Assembly (NCBI RefSeq): GCF_011813015.1
Contig: NZ_QHLQ01000001.1
Coordinates: forward strand, 248,001 to 312,000
Length of the DNA stretch: 64,000 nt
Direction of reading: 5' to 3'
Origin: Parasedimentitalea denitrificans
GTDB taxonomy: Bacteria > Pseudomonadota > Alphaproteobacteria > Rhodobacterales > Rhodobacteraceae
Part shown: positions 26,561 through 35,978 of the stretch, one piece after another
Numbering within the stretch: position 1 is the first letter of the stretch
How the letters are laid out: each line of letters begins with the position of its first letter
Position numbers and translations under genes: made by a program
Notes under the pieces: model-generated
Told to the model about the DNA's origin: nothing
The model's database searches: none
The model's input: the letters and a program-made list of their open reading frames with translations, nothing else

Positions 26561-26687
26561 TTTTCCGCGGACAGACCGTTTCCATATGGCAAACGCCTGA
26601 TACAATGGGTCACGGCGACCCCGCGCGCCAAATCGTTTAAATACAGGGCACTCTCTGACAGATCAGAATTCTGTGCACTGGACCCAA

Positions 26688-27398
26688 ATGCCCAACCCTT
26701 CGCCCCCACCCCACCCCTGTGGCAACTGCAGCTTCTACACAGACAGCATCTGGCAACCTGTTTCCTCTGGCGCCATGTCGACGCTGTCCCGCGGATTTAC
26801 CCGCCAAGACCTAAGCGCGGGGCAACCGCTATACCATCAGGATGACGACAACCGAGGCGTATACTGCGTTTCCAAAGGCTTGATCGCGCTACGCACTCAT
26901 CACATGGATGGCTCGTCCACCCTGTTGCGTCTGGCATACCCGGGCGAGATCATCGGCTTTCGATCATTCTTGGAATTCCGCCCTCACCGAACCGAGGCGC
27001 GGGCCTTGCTGACTTCTCGTGTGTGTACAGTGGCGCAGCGAGATGCACAGCAGGTTGTGCAGACCAACCCATCCGTCCTGACTCGCCTCGCGTCACGCTG
27101 CATCACGGAAATTGACCGCAATCACGACCGGATCATCGCCGCAGCGAAAACCCCAAACAAACTAAGACTGGTTGGTATCCTTCAGCGCCTGATGACCGCA
27201 CACGGCACCCAGATAGATAACCACCTGCGCATGCACTTGCCCCTGTCCAGAACAGATTTGGCCGATCTGTTGGGGGTGCAAACCGAAACCGTCTCTCGCC
27301 TGCTTAAACGCATTCAGCAAGATGGCACATTTCAGGTTTCCGGCCGCGAGTTCCAGATGCCACTGCCTCCACCAACGCGACCCGCTGCCACGGGTTAA
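26688..27398 (+). CDS. Crp/Fnr family transcriptional regulator
   Basis: The 236-residue protein has a cyclic-nucleotide-binding-like beta barrel (about 25-140) and a C-terminal helix-turn-helix (about 180-215). Its recognition helix TETVSRLLKR carries the E..SR pattern of FNR, so it should read TTGAT- or TTGAC-type sites. The N-terminus has CGNC (C11, C14), and a cysteine in SRVCTVAQ matches FNR C122, but the third N-terminal FNR cysteine is missing. An intact oxygen-sensing [4Fe-4S] cluster is therefore doubtful. The ATG at 26688 is chosen over an upstream GTG. Confidence 0.88.
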   Translation: MPNPSPPPHPCGNCSFYTDSIWQPVSSGAMSTLSRGFTRQDLSAGQPLYHQDDDNRGVYCVSKGLIALRTHHMDGSSTLLRLAYPGEIIGFRSFLEFRPHRTEARALLTSRVCTVAQRDAQQVVQTNPSVLTRLASRCITEIDRNHDRIIAAAKTPNKLRLVGILQRLMTAHGTQIDNHLRMHLPLSRTDLADLLGVQTETVSRLLKRIQQDGTFQVSGREFQMPLPPPTRPAATG

Positions 27399-27549
27399 GC
27401 CGCCCAAGGGTAAGCCTTGCCACTGCGTCGTGATGGCTGGATTTGGGCCGTTTCATCAACAAAGGATCTGCCACGTTCCTTGTTTTACTATTTGTACCTG
27501 AAGCCCTAAAACCAACCAACCGTCTGGCGAAAGACGTCCACCAACTTTC

Positions 27550-28491
27550 ATGAAGGCGTCCCCCATGGCCACCAAAACGAAGCAGCATCCCCGTAATCAA
27601 CACTCCGAGGGTTACGATTTTGGGCGTTTAGTGGCGCAGACACCCGATCTTGAAGCCTTCACGATCAGTAGCCCGACCGGTCAGACCACGATTGACTTTC
27701 AAGACGTTACGGCCGTCCGTATGCTTAATCGGGCGCTTCTGAAGACGCATTACAATATTGATTTTTGGGATATTCCAGCCGGTTATCTATGCCCCCCAAT
27801 TCCCGGCCGCGTCGACTACATCCATTATCTCGCGGACTTGCTTGCCAGCAGCAATAACCAAGAAATCCCGCGTGGGCGTCATATCAAAGCGTTGGACATC
27901 GGCACCGGGGCGAGCTTGGTTTACCCAGTTTTGGGCCAGAGCGAATACGGCTGGCACTTCACTGGTGTCGATATCGACGCAGGCGCAATCAAATCGGCAC
28001 GGAAAATTTGTGAATTCAACAAGTTGGCAATTACCCTTAGGCGACAAAGCAAACCTGAGAATATCTTTCACGGTGTGATCCAACCCAACGATGTCTTCCA
28101 CGTAACCATGTGCAACCCGCCTTTTCATTCGTCCATGGAACAAGCGAACAAAGGCACCCAACGCAAGTGGGCGAACCTTGGCAAGGGGCGTTCAAAGAAG
28201 CTCAACTTTGGTGGCCAAAACGCTGAACTTTGGTGTCCGGGTGGCGAAATAAAGTTTATCGCCAGCATGGTTGAACAGAGCATGGAGTTCGCCGACCAGT
28301 GCCTGTGGTTTACCTCGTTGGTGTCGAAGAAAGATAACCTCCAGCCCCTTGCTCGAATTTTGAAAAAAGCCAGGGTTGCTGATTACAAGGTCGTAGAAAT
28401 GGCACAGGGGCAAAAGACAAGTCGTTTTATTGCTTGGACTTACATGAAGAAAAAACAACGCACCCAGTTTGTTAACAACGCCGAGAAATAG
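27550..28491 (+). CDS. rlmF: 23S rRNA (adenine-1618-N6)-methyltransferase
   Basis: RlmF methylates A1618 of 23S rRNA. The 313-residue protein matches the family along its length: HPRNQHSEGYDFGRLVAQTP at the start, HYNIDFWDIPAGYLCPPIPG (about 58-77), the AdoMet site DIGTGASLVYP and the catalytic NPPFHSS. A second possible ATG lies 15 bp downstream. The coding sequence looks AT-richer than the ubi genes, and the gene opens a lower-GC accessory stretch, so transfer is possible. Confidence 0.93.
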   Translation: MKASPMATKTKQHPRNQHSEGYDFGRLVAQTPDLEAFTISSPTGQTTIDFQDVTAVRMLNRALLKTHYNIDFWDIPAGYLCPPIPGRVDYIHYLADLLASSNNQEIPRGRHIKALDIGTGASLVYPVLGQSEYGWHFTGVDIDAGAIKSARKICEFNKLAITLRRQSKPENIFHGVIQPNDVFHVTMCNPPFHSSMEQANKGTQRKWANLGKGRSKKLNFGGQNAELWCPGGEIKFIASMVEQSMEFADQCLWFTSLVSKKDNLQPLARILKKARVADYKVVEMAQGQKTSRFIAWTYMKKKQRTQFVNNAEK

Positions 28492-28619
28492 CGGCTACGT
28501 GCCGATATTCTGCAATGCGGTTAATGCCTAGGTCAGCGTAACTGCGTCGCAGAAACCTGTGACACTATGGATATCCACAGTTGCCCGTAGGGCGACGAAT
28601 CTCAAAGAGCTATGTTGAC

Positions 28620-28722
28620 CGATTCCTCAAGACAAAATCGACCTGCAAAGTTTAGCGACGAGGCAATAAATAAGGACGCACCAATTCAAGCCGCCCTCAT
28701 CAGTTTCAATCTGTCGAATCTA
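28620..28722. repeat. Nap-terminator repeat, copy 3
   Basis: About 100 bp similar to the segments at 29700-29815 and 30500-30600. It shares aaaatcgacctgcaaa, gacgaggca, caattca..gccgccct and tttcaatctgtcgaa with them. In this copy the hairpin is weakened and no napC sequence follows. Confidence 0.7.
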
Positions 28723-28728
28723 CCACAT

Positions 28729-28742
28729 TTGATTTAGATCAA
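28729..28742. promoter_or_regulatory. Perfect FNR box before the VPLPA-CTERM gene
   Basis: ttgatttagatcaa is an exact TTGAT-N4-ATCAA match. It lies 48 bp before the ATG at 28790, a position typical for activation. Confidence 0.75.
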
Positions 28743-28789
28743 CGAAGAGTAGCGAGAACCATATACACTTTTGACGTCGGAGGTAGAAA

Positions 28790-29485
28790 ATGCGTTCCAA
28801 TTTGTTGGTACATTTAGTTATTGCCCTTATTTCTACAAGTGTCGTTATTTTCGCAGGATCGGCACATGCGGTGCCTGTACTGATCAACTACGATGAATTA
28901 CGTCCGAAAACGTACGAGGACTTTGAAGATGAGCCTGTGGGCGGGTTTTTGAATCCCGGAACTTTTGAAACGTTCTCTTTTACTGCAGGTTCTCCGATGA
29001 TAGCAGAGTTAGAAACCATCTGCAGATCAGCAGGTAGGTGCCTGTCTGACAACGATTTATTATCCAACCGAGCGCGCCAGTTTTCGAATCTCCACTCTGG
29101 CACAAAAGCCTTCGGGGTTCATTTGGGTTGGGTAAATCCAAATCAGTTCTCGACGCTTGCGATTACTGTTGTTGGGGCAAAGTCTACCAGAACATTTTCG
29201 GGCTTTAGCACCTCAAATTTGACCTCAAAATTGGCTTTCTATGACAAGTATGGCCTGAAAAGCCTTACCTTTGAAAGGTCCGATCTGCCGGGGCCGTTTC
29301 TTACCAATTATTCTTTCGACAACGTAGTTACTTCAGTTCGACCGGTGCTTGTCCCTGTTCCACTCACGGCAGCCGGCTGGTTATTGAGCCTTTCGACTGG
29401 GGCAATGGTTCTTTGCGGACTATTAAAGTCAAGGGAGTTCCAAAAAAATCATATGTATGGTTTCGAACCGAAGGCGAGCCTTTAA
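28790..29485 (+). CDS. VPLPA-CTERM sorting domain protein
   Basis: The 231-residue protein has an N-terminal signal peptide (about 1-27) and a C-terminal sorting signal: VPVPLTAAGWLLSL, a hydrophobic segment and a basic end. That is the pattern of the VPLPA-CTERM class found in Rhodobacteraceae, processed by an exosortase-type enzyme and linked to extracellular polysaccharide or surface material. The middle part is a beta-rich domain not recognised further. It is AT-rich, stands alone and has a perfect FNR box upstream, so low-oxygen control is likely. Confidence 0.8.
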   Translation: MRSNLLVHLVIALISTSVVIFAGSAHAVPVLINYDELRPKTYEDFEDEPVGGFLNPGTFETFSFTAGSPMIAELETICRSAGRCLSDNDLLSNRARQFSNLHSGTKAFGVHLGWVNPNQFSTLAITVVGAKSTRTFSGFSTSNLTSKLAFYDKYGLKSLTFERSDLPGPFLTNYSFDNVVTSVRPVLVPVPLTAAGWLLSLSTGAMVLCGLLKSREFQKNHMYGFEPKASL

Positions 29486-29699
29486 CCTACCCCACTCTAG
29501 TGAACCAGCAGGACAAGCTTCAGTTCAGTTTCTCTGACCTCGTTTAAAGGACTGGACCGTCCGCATTGCAACCATCCTTCCGATGACAGTTGATGTATCA
29601 TCGTCGAAGGCCGCAATCGAAGGCTGTACTGCCGCTTTTGGCAGAGTACAGGAGGCCCGACTTGACCGATACCGCCGCTAGGGTCAGGAAAACTCATAG

Positions 29700-29815
29700 A
29701 TCAATTTTAAACGACTTCCTCAAGGCAAAATCGACCTGCAAACTTTGGTGACGAGGCAGGAATTGGGGCGGCCCAATTCAGGCCCCCCTAATAAATTTCA
29801 ATCTATCGAAGCTTT
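29700..29815. repeat. Nap-terminator repeat, copy 2
   Basis: About 115 bp similar to the real nap terminator region at 30500-30600. It includes a ggggcggcc-caattca-ggcccccc hairpin and tttcaatctatcgaagc, and continues directly into napC-like sequence. Confidence 0.8.
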
Positions 29816-29905
29816 ATTCTATTGCCAAGTCAGGCCGGATTATTTAGCTCGCCTGCCCCTTGTCAGACAGTTGGAGCGCCATGCCCCTGTGGCATCTATT
29901 GGCGC
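29814..29905 (-). pseudogene. Decayed 3' fragment of napC
   Basis: The minus strand matches the last part of napC (30597-30700) with substitutions and a deletion of about 20-35 nt. Where NapC reads [16 protein letters not shown], this reads CHRGMALQLSDKGQAS and then a stop. The first cysteine of the last heme motif is lost. It lies directly after the stop codon of the gene at 29912-30445. Confidence 0.8.
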
Positions 29906-29911
29906 ATCGAC

Positions 29912-30445
29912 TTAAAGAACGGATATCGAAATCTCGTCGGCGATACTGTCATCCAGATTGGTTTTCATATGCTCCGTCAGATCAGCCAACAGAGCATCCA
30001 GATCATTTTGCCGGCAGCTGGCATGAATGGAAAACCATTCCGGCAAATCCCTCCCGTCAGGCACCGTATAATAGCGTCCTTCGTCGCGACCCATATTCAA
30101 AACGCGCATGTCTTGTTCCAAAAAAAGTTCGACGGTGCCTAGCCCATCGTCTGAGTAATTTCGCAAAACCATAAACTCAGCTTTTGACTGTCTCTCATCC
30201 AGAACAGGTGCGCCTTTGGGGTTATGATCAGGCGCGGCGGGTGCGGCAGGTGCATCTTCCACTGTCTGCGAATTACTGTCCTGATTGGGCAACAAGATAC
30301 CGACGCCAGCCATGATCCCCAAAACGGAAAACAAGACCAACGCAGGCCCATTTTCGCTTCTGAAGCCCAGTTGAAAGCCGCTATAGAGCCCCCAAAGGCT
30401 GAGAATAACCAGAACTGCAGAAGCCAGTGTTTTTAGAATTTTCAC
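29912..30445 (-). CDS. Unrecognised membrane-anchored protein
   Basis: The 177-residue protein has two hydrophobic segments (about 5-27 and 33-53), an alanine/proline-rich linker (about 62-78) and a soluble domain of about 95 residues rich in acidic residues. No family was recognised. It probably sits in the inner membrane with the soluble part on one side. It is placed between two copies of the nap terminator repeat, downstream of napC on the same strand, but the nap terminator should separate it from that operon. Confidence 0.65.
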   Translation of the reverse strand: MKILKTLASAVLVILSLWGLYSGFQLGFRSENGPALVLFSVLGIMAGVGILLPNQDSNSQTVEDAPAAPAAPDHNPKGAPVLDERQSKAEFMVLRNYSDDGLGTVELFLEQDMRVLNMGRDEGRYYTVPDGRDLPEWFSIHASCRQNDLDALLADLTEHMKTNLDDSIADEISISVL

Positions 30446-30499
30446 GTAAACTCCCTTCTTCCCGTATCTCTCTGGTGTTGCACGGCTTCACGCTTTGGT

Positions 30500-30600
30500 A
30501 TGGCTAGTTGAAATTGACCACACAATTTGGCGGCATGTCAAAAAGTAAGGGCGACCCAATTCAGGCCGCCCTTATAAATTTCAATCTGTCGAAACCTTAA
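30500..30600. repeat. Nap-terminator repeat, copy 1 (original)
   Basis: This is the segment just after napC that recurs at 28620 and 29700. It shares aattcaggccgccctt and tttcaatctgtcgaa with them. Confidence 0.8.
30546..30573 (-). terminator. Terminator of the nap operon
   Basis: On the minus strand aagggcggcc and ggtcgccctt pair around TGAATTG, followed by ACTTTTT. It lies 23 bp after the napC stop. Confidence 0.75.
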
Positions 30601-31232
30601 TCTGTTGCCAGATACTCGGTCAAAACCTGCTCCGAGGCGTGACCACCCATCAGGCTCGCCTGCCCCATGTCTGGCAGTTGGTGCGCGATACCCTTGTGGC
30701 AACTGATACAGGTCTTCTCGCCGGTGAACAGGAACCGCTCATGCGCCTCTGCTGCCCGAGTACTCTGCCGGGTGATATCCATCGACTCTTCCGAGTGACA
30801 GTTGCGGCATTCAAGCGAGTTGTTGGCCTCTAACCGGGTCCATTCGTTTTGCGCCAGTGCCAGGCGGTGTTCCAGGAACTTTTCACGCGTGTTGATGGTA
30901 CCGAAAATTTTGCCCCAAACCTCTTTTGAGGCCTGCATCTTGCGGGCAACCTTACTGGTCCATTCATGTGGCACGTGGCAGTCGGGACACGTCGCCCGCA
31001 CGCCTGAGCGGTTAGAGTAGTGGATCGTCGGCTTCAGCTCTTCGTACACATTGTCACGCATTTCATGGCAACTGGTACAAAAGGCTTCGGTGTTGGTGAC
31101 CTCTAGGGCGGTGTTGAAACCACCCCAGAAAATGATCCCCATGACAAAACCGCCCATGGTCAGAAACCCAAGGCTGTAGTGCACACTAGGCCGGCGAATG
31201 GCCGACCAAATCCGTTTGGCGAACCCCAGCAT
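30597..31232 (-). CDS. napC: NapC tetraheme quinol dehydrogenase
   Basis: NapC takes electrons from ubiquinol in the membrane and passes them to periplasmic NapAB. The 211-residue protein has one N-terminal membrane helix (about 20-42) and four CxxCH heme sites: CTSCH, CPDCH, CRNCH and CISCH. It is last in the operon, directly adjoining napB, and is followed by a terminator. A fragment of its 3' end is repeated at 29814-29905. Confidence 0.97.
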   Translation of the reverse strand: MLGFAKRIWSAIRRPSVHYSLGFLTMGGFVMGIIFWGGFNTALEVTNTEAFCTSCHEMRDNVYEELKPTIHYSNRSGVRATCPDCHVPHEWTSKVARKMQASKEVWGKIFGTINTREKFLEHRLALAQNEWTRLEANNSLECRNCHSEESMDITRQSTRAAEAHERFLFTGEKTCISCHKGIAHQLPDMGQASLMGGHASEQVLTEYLATD

Positions 31233-31702
31233 CAGTTGTCTCCCGACTTGGTGCCGGCCACATATTCAAGAACCTGATCCACATCGACAAATGTGTTTTC
31301 TACCAGATCTTTGGCATCAGACTGCGGCACGTGACACTGGGTACAGAAATACCGGCGCGGCGTAACCGAGGCGAGGAACTGATTATCCCGGTTCATGAAG
31401 TGCGTGATCGACACCATTGGTGCCTGACTGTCACCAACAGCCGCGCGGCTGTGGCAGCTCAGGCATTTGTTGACGTTGATATCGATCTGATAGCCGTCGA
31501 TCTTATGCGGGATCAACGGCGGTTGCTCTGGATAGTTGCGCACCTGACGCAGGTCAGTGTTCAAACGTTTAGCAATCTGAGGCAGGTCTCCCTGCTCTGC
31601 CAACGGCGCGCCCGCGCGCAGCGTTGCAACGTATTCTTGTGCAAATGCTGCCCCTGACAAGGCCAAGACCAAAGCGGTGGCTATAGCATGTATCTTGATC
31701 AT
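31232..31702 (-). CDS. napB: NapB diheme cytochrome c subunit
   Basis: NapB is the periplasmic electron-transfer subunit of nitrate reductase. The 156-residue protein has a signal peptide (about 1-21), two CxxCH sites (CLSCH and CTQCH) and the family segment [17 protein letters not shown] with an axial histidine. It lies between napA and napC. Confidence 0.97.
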   Translation of the reverse strand: MIKIHAIATALVLALSGAAFAQEYVATLRAGAPLAEQGDLPQIAKRLNTDLRQVRNYPEQPPLIPHKIDGYQIDINVNKCLSCHSRAAVGDSQAPMVSITHFMNRDNQFLASVTPRRYFCTQCHVPQSDAKDLVENTFVDVDQVLEYVAGTKSGDN

Positions 31703-31705
31703 GGC

Positions 31706-34210
31706 TCACGCTCCCATCGGTACGATTTTAACCGCACATTTCTTAAAGTCGGTTTGTTTGGAAATCGGGTCGGTTGCATCCAGCGTGACCTTGTTGATCA
31801 GCTTGGCAGCATCGAACCAAGGCACAAAGACCAGCCCCTTTGGCGGTTTGTTACGACCACGGGTTTCGACCCGAAGGTTGATTTCACCCCGACGAGAAAC
31901 AACGCGCACTCCACTGCCTCGGCGCAGACCCTGAGCCTTGGCATCATCCGGATGCATGTAGCAAAGAGCATCAGGCACAGCCGAGTGTAATTCGGGCACA
32001 CGTTGGGTCATCGAGCCCGAGTGCCAATGCTCCAGAACACGTCCAGTCGCCAACCAGAACGGATATTCTTCGTCCGGGCTTTCTGGTGCTGGTTCAAACG
32101 GCAGCGCAAAAATCACGGCCTTGCCATCCGGCTTACCATAGAACTCATAATCCGCACCGGGTGTTACATAGGGGTCAGACCCCTCCTTAAACCGCCAGCG
32201 AGTTTCTTTGCCGTCGACAACAGGCCAACGTAGGCCACGAACATTGTGATAGGTGTCAAACGGTGCCAGATCGTGGCCGTGGTCACGACCAAAGGCAGCG
32301 TATTCTTCGAACAGGCCTTTCTGGATATAGAACCCAAAGTGGTTGGCTTCCTGGTTTTCATACTCGTCCGATGTCTGCTCTAGCGGGTAGGCATCGACCT
32401 GACCGTTAGCATAGAGCACGTCATACATGGTCTTGCCTTTGTACTCTGGGTTTGCATCCAGAAGCTCGGCATCCCAAACATCTTCGATCTTGAAACGTTT
32501 CGAGAATTCTACCAACTGCCACAGGTCAGACTTGGATTCACCGGGGGCATCCACTAGCTGGTGCCAGAACTGAGTACGGCGCTCGGCGTTGCCATAGGCG
32601 CCTTCTTTTTCCACCCACATTGCTGTTGGCAGGATTAGATCAGCAGCTTCACAAGTGACGGTTGGATAGGCATCGGACACAACGATAAAGTTGTCCGGAT
32701 TGCGATACCCCGGCAAGGTCTCTTCCATCATGTTAGGCGCGGCTTGCATGTTGTTGTTCACCTGCACCCAATAGCAATTGATCTTGCCATCTTTCAGGTG
32801 TCGGTTTTGCAGAACAGCGTGGGCACCGGGCTTTGGTGGAATAGTGCCCTCCGGCAGCTTCCAGATATCCTCAGCAAAGGCGCGGTGTTTGGGATTGGCA
32901 ACAACCAAATCCGCCGGCAGTCTGTGCGAGAACGTGCCAACTTCACGCGCGGTACCACAGGCCGATGGCTGCCCAGTCAGCGAGAACGGCGAGTTGCCCG
33001 GTGTTGAGATCTTACCAGTCAACAAGTGCACGTTATACAGCATGTTGTTGACCCAGACACCACGGGTGTGCTGGTTGACGCCCATAGTCCACAGGGACAT
33101 GATTTTGACGTCAGGGTCGGCATACATTTTTGCCATTTCCAACAGACGGTTTTCTGGAACACCGGATATTTCCGAGGCGTATTCCAGCGTATAAGGCTTC
33201 ACGAACTCCGCGAATTCCTCAAACGTCATTTCCGTGGAGCCACCGGCCTTGTCGTTGTTCTCAGCCGCTTGCTCTAGCGGGTGTTCGGGACGCAACCCAT
33301 AGCCGATGTCCTGATTACCGCGCCTAAAGTTGACGTGCTTGGAAACGAAGTCCTCGTTCACAGCACCGTTTTCAATGATGTAGTTGGCAATGAAGTTCAG
33401 CATCACCAGATCGGTCTGGGGCGTAAAGATCATCGGAATGTCGGCCAGATCAAAGCTGCGATGCTTGAATGTCGACAGAACACCAACTTTTACATGCGGG
33501 TTCGAGAACTTGCGATCTGCAATCCGGGTCCAAAGGATCGGGTGCATCTCCGCCATGTTCGAGCCCCAGAGGAAGAAGGCGTCGGCGTTTTCAAAGTCAT
33601 CATAGCAGCCCATTGGCTCGTCGATGCCGAATGTGCGCATGAACCCACCCACAGCAGACGCCATACAGTGACGCGCGTTAGGGTCGATATTGTTAGAGCG
33701 GAAGCCGGCCTTCATCAGCTTGGATGCGGCGTAGCCTTCCCAGACAGTCCACTGACCGGAACCGAACATGCCAATGCCTGTCGGGCCTTTTTCCTTCAGC
33801 GTGGCCTTCCACTTCTCGGCCATGATATCGAAGGCCTCATCCCATGAAACAGGGGTGAAATCGCCTTCTTTGTCATACACGCCGTCGGTCTTGCGCAGCA
33901 ACGGCTGGGTCAGACGGTCTTTGCCGTACATGATCTTGGATAGGAAATATCCTTTGACGCAGTTCAAACCGCGGTTCACTTCGGCTTCGGCATCCCCGTG
34001 TGTTGCCACAACTCTGCCCGCTTTGGTGGCGACCATGATAGAACAGCCGGTGCCGCAAAAACGACAGGCCGCCTTGGACCACTTCAGGTCGGTAATACTG
34101 GCGTCTGTCACCAGGTTCTGCGCTTCGGCAGATAGCGGCAATCCAGCCGCTGCAGCAGCCGCTGCAACCGCCTGCGCCTTAATGACGTCCCGTCTAGTCA
34201 GTTTGGTCAT
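31706..34210 (-). CDS. napA: Periplasmic nitrate reductase catalytic subunit
   Basis: NapA reduces nitrate to nitrite in the periplasm with a bis-MGD molybdenum centre and one [4Fe-4S] cluster. The 834-residue protein has a Tat signal ([19 protein letters not shown]), the cluster motif [12 protein letters not shown] with a fourth cysteine in LNCVKGYF, and the molybdenum cysteine in [11 protein letters not shown] (near residue 182). The ATG at 34210 follows ggagag. It is exported folded, with NapD as chaperone. Confidence 0.98.
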   Translation of the reverse strand: MTKLTRRDVIKAQAVAAAAAAAGLPLSAEAQNLVTDASITDLKWSKAACRFCGTGCSIMVATKAGRVVATHGDAEAEVNRGLNCVKGYFLSKIMYGKDRLTQPLLRKTDGVYDKEGDFTPVSWDEAFDIMAEKWKATLKEKGPTGIGMFGSGQWTVWEGYAASKLMKAGFRSNNIDPNARHCMASAVGGFMRTFGIDEPMGCYDDFENADAFFLWGSNMAEMHPILWTRIADRKFSNPHVKVGVLSTFKHRSFDLADIPMIFTPQTDLVMLNFIANYIIENGAVNEDFVSKHVNFRRGNQDIGYGLRPEHPLEQAAENNDKAGGSTEMTFEEFAEFVKPYTLEYASEISGVPENRLLEMAKMYADPDVKIMSLWTMGVNQHTRGVWVNNMLYNVHLLTGKISTPGNSPFSLTGQPSACGTAREVGTFSHRLPADLVVANPKHRAFAEDIWKLPEGTIPPKPGAHAVLQNRHLKDGKINCYWVQVNNNMQAAPNMMEETLPGYRNPDNFIVVSDAYPTVTCEAADLILPTAMWVEKEGAYGNAERRTQFWHQLVDAPGESKSDLWQLVEFSKRFKIEDVWDAELLDANPEYKGKTMYDVLYANGQVDAYPLEQTSDEYENQEANHFGFYIQKGLFEEYAAFGRDHGHDLAPFDTYHNVRGLRWPVVDGKETRWRFKEGSDPYVTPGADYEFYGKPDGKAVIFALPFEPAPESPDEEYPFWLATGRVLEHWHSGSMTQRVPELHSAVPDALCYMHPDDAKAQGLRRGSGVRVVSRRGEINLRVETRGRNKPPKGLVFVPWFDAAKLINKVTLDATDPISKQTDFKKCAVKIVPMGA

Positions 34211-34257
34211 TTTTCTCTCCAATTAGTCTGCCGTGGGTCGAAACCCGGATCGGCATA

Positions 34258-34497
34258 TCAATCTGTTTGGTGATAAACGAGAGACGCATTAACGACCCCG
34301 TCCAATAGCTGCAGTTGGGTCAGTGCCTCAACTATCTTGCCTTGATTCTCTGTCTCCAACGTCACGATAATTTTGCCACTTGGGTCGGCAACTGGCACCT
34401 CGGCCATCTCAATCGTCGCAATTTCTTCCAGGATCTGGTCCATTTTCTGGGGATCAGCCCTCAGCAAAAGGCTGGATATATGTACTACTTCAGTCAC
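34258..34497 (-). CDS. napD: NapD chaperone for NapA
   Basis: NapD binds the NapA Tat signal to prevent early export. The 79-residue protein begins VTEVVHISSLLLRADP and has the ferredoxin-like fold of the family. The start is GTG at 34497, with a Shine-Dalgarno (ggag) inside the end of napF. It overlaps napF by 8 bp. The longer frame starting at 34554 would lie mostly inside napF. Confidence 0.9.
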   Translation of the reverse strand: MTEVVHISSLLLRADPQKMDQILEEIATIEMAEVPVADPSGKIIVTLETENQGKIVEALTQLQLLDGVVNASLVYHQTD

Positions 34498-34981
34498 GCT
34501 GAGGCTCCATGATCGATATTGCTGAAAAAGTGCATGCAGCCACGCAGGCACCACATCCGTTGCATAAGTCCTGATCTACAAAGACGGCTCCCACCGGGCG
34601 TTGAGATAGATCAAAGACAAGGGCTTCGACCTCACAATTATCCGTGCAAAGTCGGCAACTTATTCCGCTCTGCAAAATACAGGAATCCGAAATCACAGCC
34701 TGAATCGTCCAGGCCGGCTGATCAAGATCAAAAACAGACTCTTTGCAGGCTTTGGCGCAAGCCTCGCAAAAGGTGCATTCACCATTTTCAAACGACACAA
34801 CCGGTGTATTGGCTGGGCCGTTAAACAAAATGTCTTCTGGACAGGCGGCAACGCAGTCACCGCATCCAATACATGCATCCAGGATTGATGTTTCAGAGGT
34901 CCATGGGGGGCGGATCGGCGCGCCATGCTTACCTGAGAACAGCGCGCGTCGGGATAACGTTTGTGATCCTGACCTGCCCAT
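34490..34981 (-). CDS. napF: NapF ferredoxin-type protein
   Basis: NapF is a cytoplasmic iron-sulfur protein that assists NapA maturation. The 163-residue protein has three good [4Fe-4S] motifs (CIGCGDCVAACP, CTFCEACAKACK and CNGCGACVAACT) and a fourth cysteine cluster CRLCTDNC. The N-terminal SRRALFSG region is typical. It lies between napE and napD. Confidence 0.95.
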   Translation of the reverse strand: MGRSGSQTLSRRALFSGKHGAPIRPPWTSETSILDACIGCGDCVAACPEDILFNGPANTPVVSFENGECTFCEACAKACKESVFDLDQPAWTIQAVISDSCILQSGISCRLCTDNCEVEALVFDLSQRPVGAVFVDQDLCNGCGACVAACTFSAISIMEPQRD

Positions 34982-34986
34982 GAGAA

Positions 34987-35160
34987 TTAGCCCGTAGGTG
35001 GACCAAAGACCAGTTGAAGCATCCAGACACTAAAGCCAAACCCTCCAACGATAACACCTGCCAAAACAGGGGCTAAAAAAACTGCAAGAACAAGAAAAGC
35101 CCAACGTTCATCGGATTTCGAAATTGTCCCTACTGCGGCTTCGCCGGTATCAGTTACCAT
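34987..35160 (-). CDS. napE: NapE small membrane protein
   Basis: Translation gives 57 residues with one membrane helix (about FLVLAVFLAPVLAGVIVGGF) and the family ending GFSVWMLQLVFGPP. A strong ribosome binding site (aggaggtggcg) precedes the ATG. NapE is a small integral membrane protein of unclear role. It is the first gene of the nap operon and lies 5 bp before napF. Confidence 0.93.
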   Translation of the reverse strand: MVTDTGEAAVGTISKSDERWAFLVLAVFLAPVLAGVIVGGFGFSVWMLQLVFGPPTG

Positions 35161-35420
35161 CGCCACCTCCTAAATAAGATAAAATGGTACTTTCGACTGA
35201 GCGGATTGCTCAGCCCAAAGCCTATTCCAATTCAAATCTGTGTGAAAGCACCATTCCGGCCCTAAATGGCCAAGGCACCGGAAAAATTAGCTAAACAGCT
35301 AAAAATCCACAGCAAAATGGCAAGAGACTGTTAACCCACCCGGGACAAGTAGGTATTTATCGCAGACATGTGATCCCTCTCACGGGTCCCCACCCCACCA
35401 CCAGCATTCGTTGATTCCAT
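35161..35420. promoter_or_regulatory. Upstream region of the nap operon
   Basis: This 260-bp AT-richer stretch must hold the nap promoter. No TTGAT-N4-ATCAA site was found. An imperfect inverted pair gtga-tccctc-tcac lies near 35371, and its meaning is unknown. Confidence 0.4.
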
Positions 35421-35951
35421 TTAAGTCTTGTCAGACTGTACCTGCTTCTGCACCTGCGTCAGCCAGTCCATCATGGCTTCAATATTCGGCTCGACAGTTA
35501 CAGCCAGCCCATCTGCGAAGGTCTGAAATGCCTCGACGTTCAGCGAGTTCACACCCGAGATCACCGGAATCCCCAGTTCCAGCGCCTCGCCGATAACCGG
35601 ACGCATCCCGCGACCGTCGGCTTCATGCTTACCGAACTTGTTGACAATCAAGACGTCAGGCACGGTCTCGCCCTGCAGCGATTTGGTAACCTGCGCCACG
35701 GCCTGTTCCAGCGCAGACGGGTCCAAACGACATCCACGCGATTCAGGTCCCAGAGATTGGGAGATCCGGATGGTCTCACCTTTGGGCAGCACCCGCACAT
35801 CCATGTCGCACAGGGCTGCATCATGACATTCCGTGTTGGTTTGAACGATCCCCGCCAAAGCTGTGCCCTGCGCTTGCAGTCGGTCGGCCAGTTCACTCAA
35901 CAACCGATCCGTTGCGCCACGGTCTTTGGTCATCACATAGGCAAGGTGCAT
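35421..35951 (-). CDS. DUF2478 protein, paralogue 2
   Basis: The 176-residue protein is a paralogue of the one at 23336-23848. Shared blocks include MH.AYV, TDRLLSE.AD.LQAQG, CDM.VRVLP.G, CRLDP and NKFG. The function of the family is unknown. This copy lies between the nap operon and nnrU, all on the minus strand. A Fur-box-like palindrome lies 28 bp before the start codon. Confidence 0.88.
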   Translation of the reverse strand: MHLAYVMTKDRGATDRLLSELADRLQAQGTALAGIVQTNTECHDAALCDMDVRVLPKGETIRISQSLGPESRGCRLDPSALEQAVAQVTKSLQGETVPDVLIVNKFGKHEADGRGMRPVIGEALELGIPVISGVNSLNVEAFQTFADGLAVTVEPNIEAMMDWLTQVQKQVQSDKT

Positions 35952-35978
35952 CTTAAGTCTCTTTCTTTATATCAGTTC

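Larger units (their letters stand above)
29486..29911. other. Non-coding stretch of 426 bp with nap-derived repeats
   Basis: No gene was recognised. The first 210 bp hold no clear coding signal. The rest contains repeat copy 2 (29700-29815) followed by a decayed piece of napC (29814-29905). Confidence 0.7.

Noticed and set aside
29497..29697. Minus-strand frame of 66 codons before repeat copy 2
   Set aside because: No family similarity, no ribosome binding site and no conserved neighbour; treated as non-coding.
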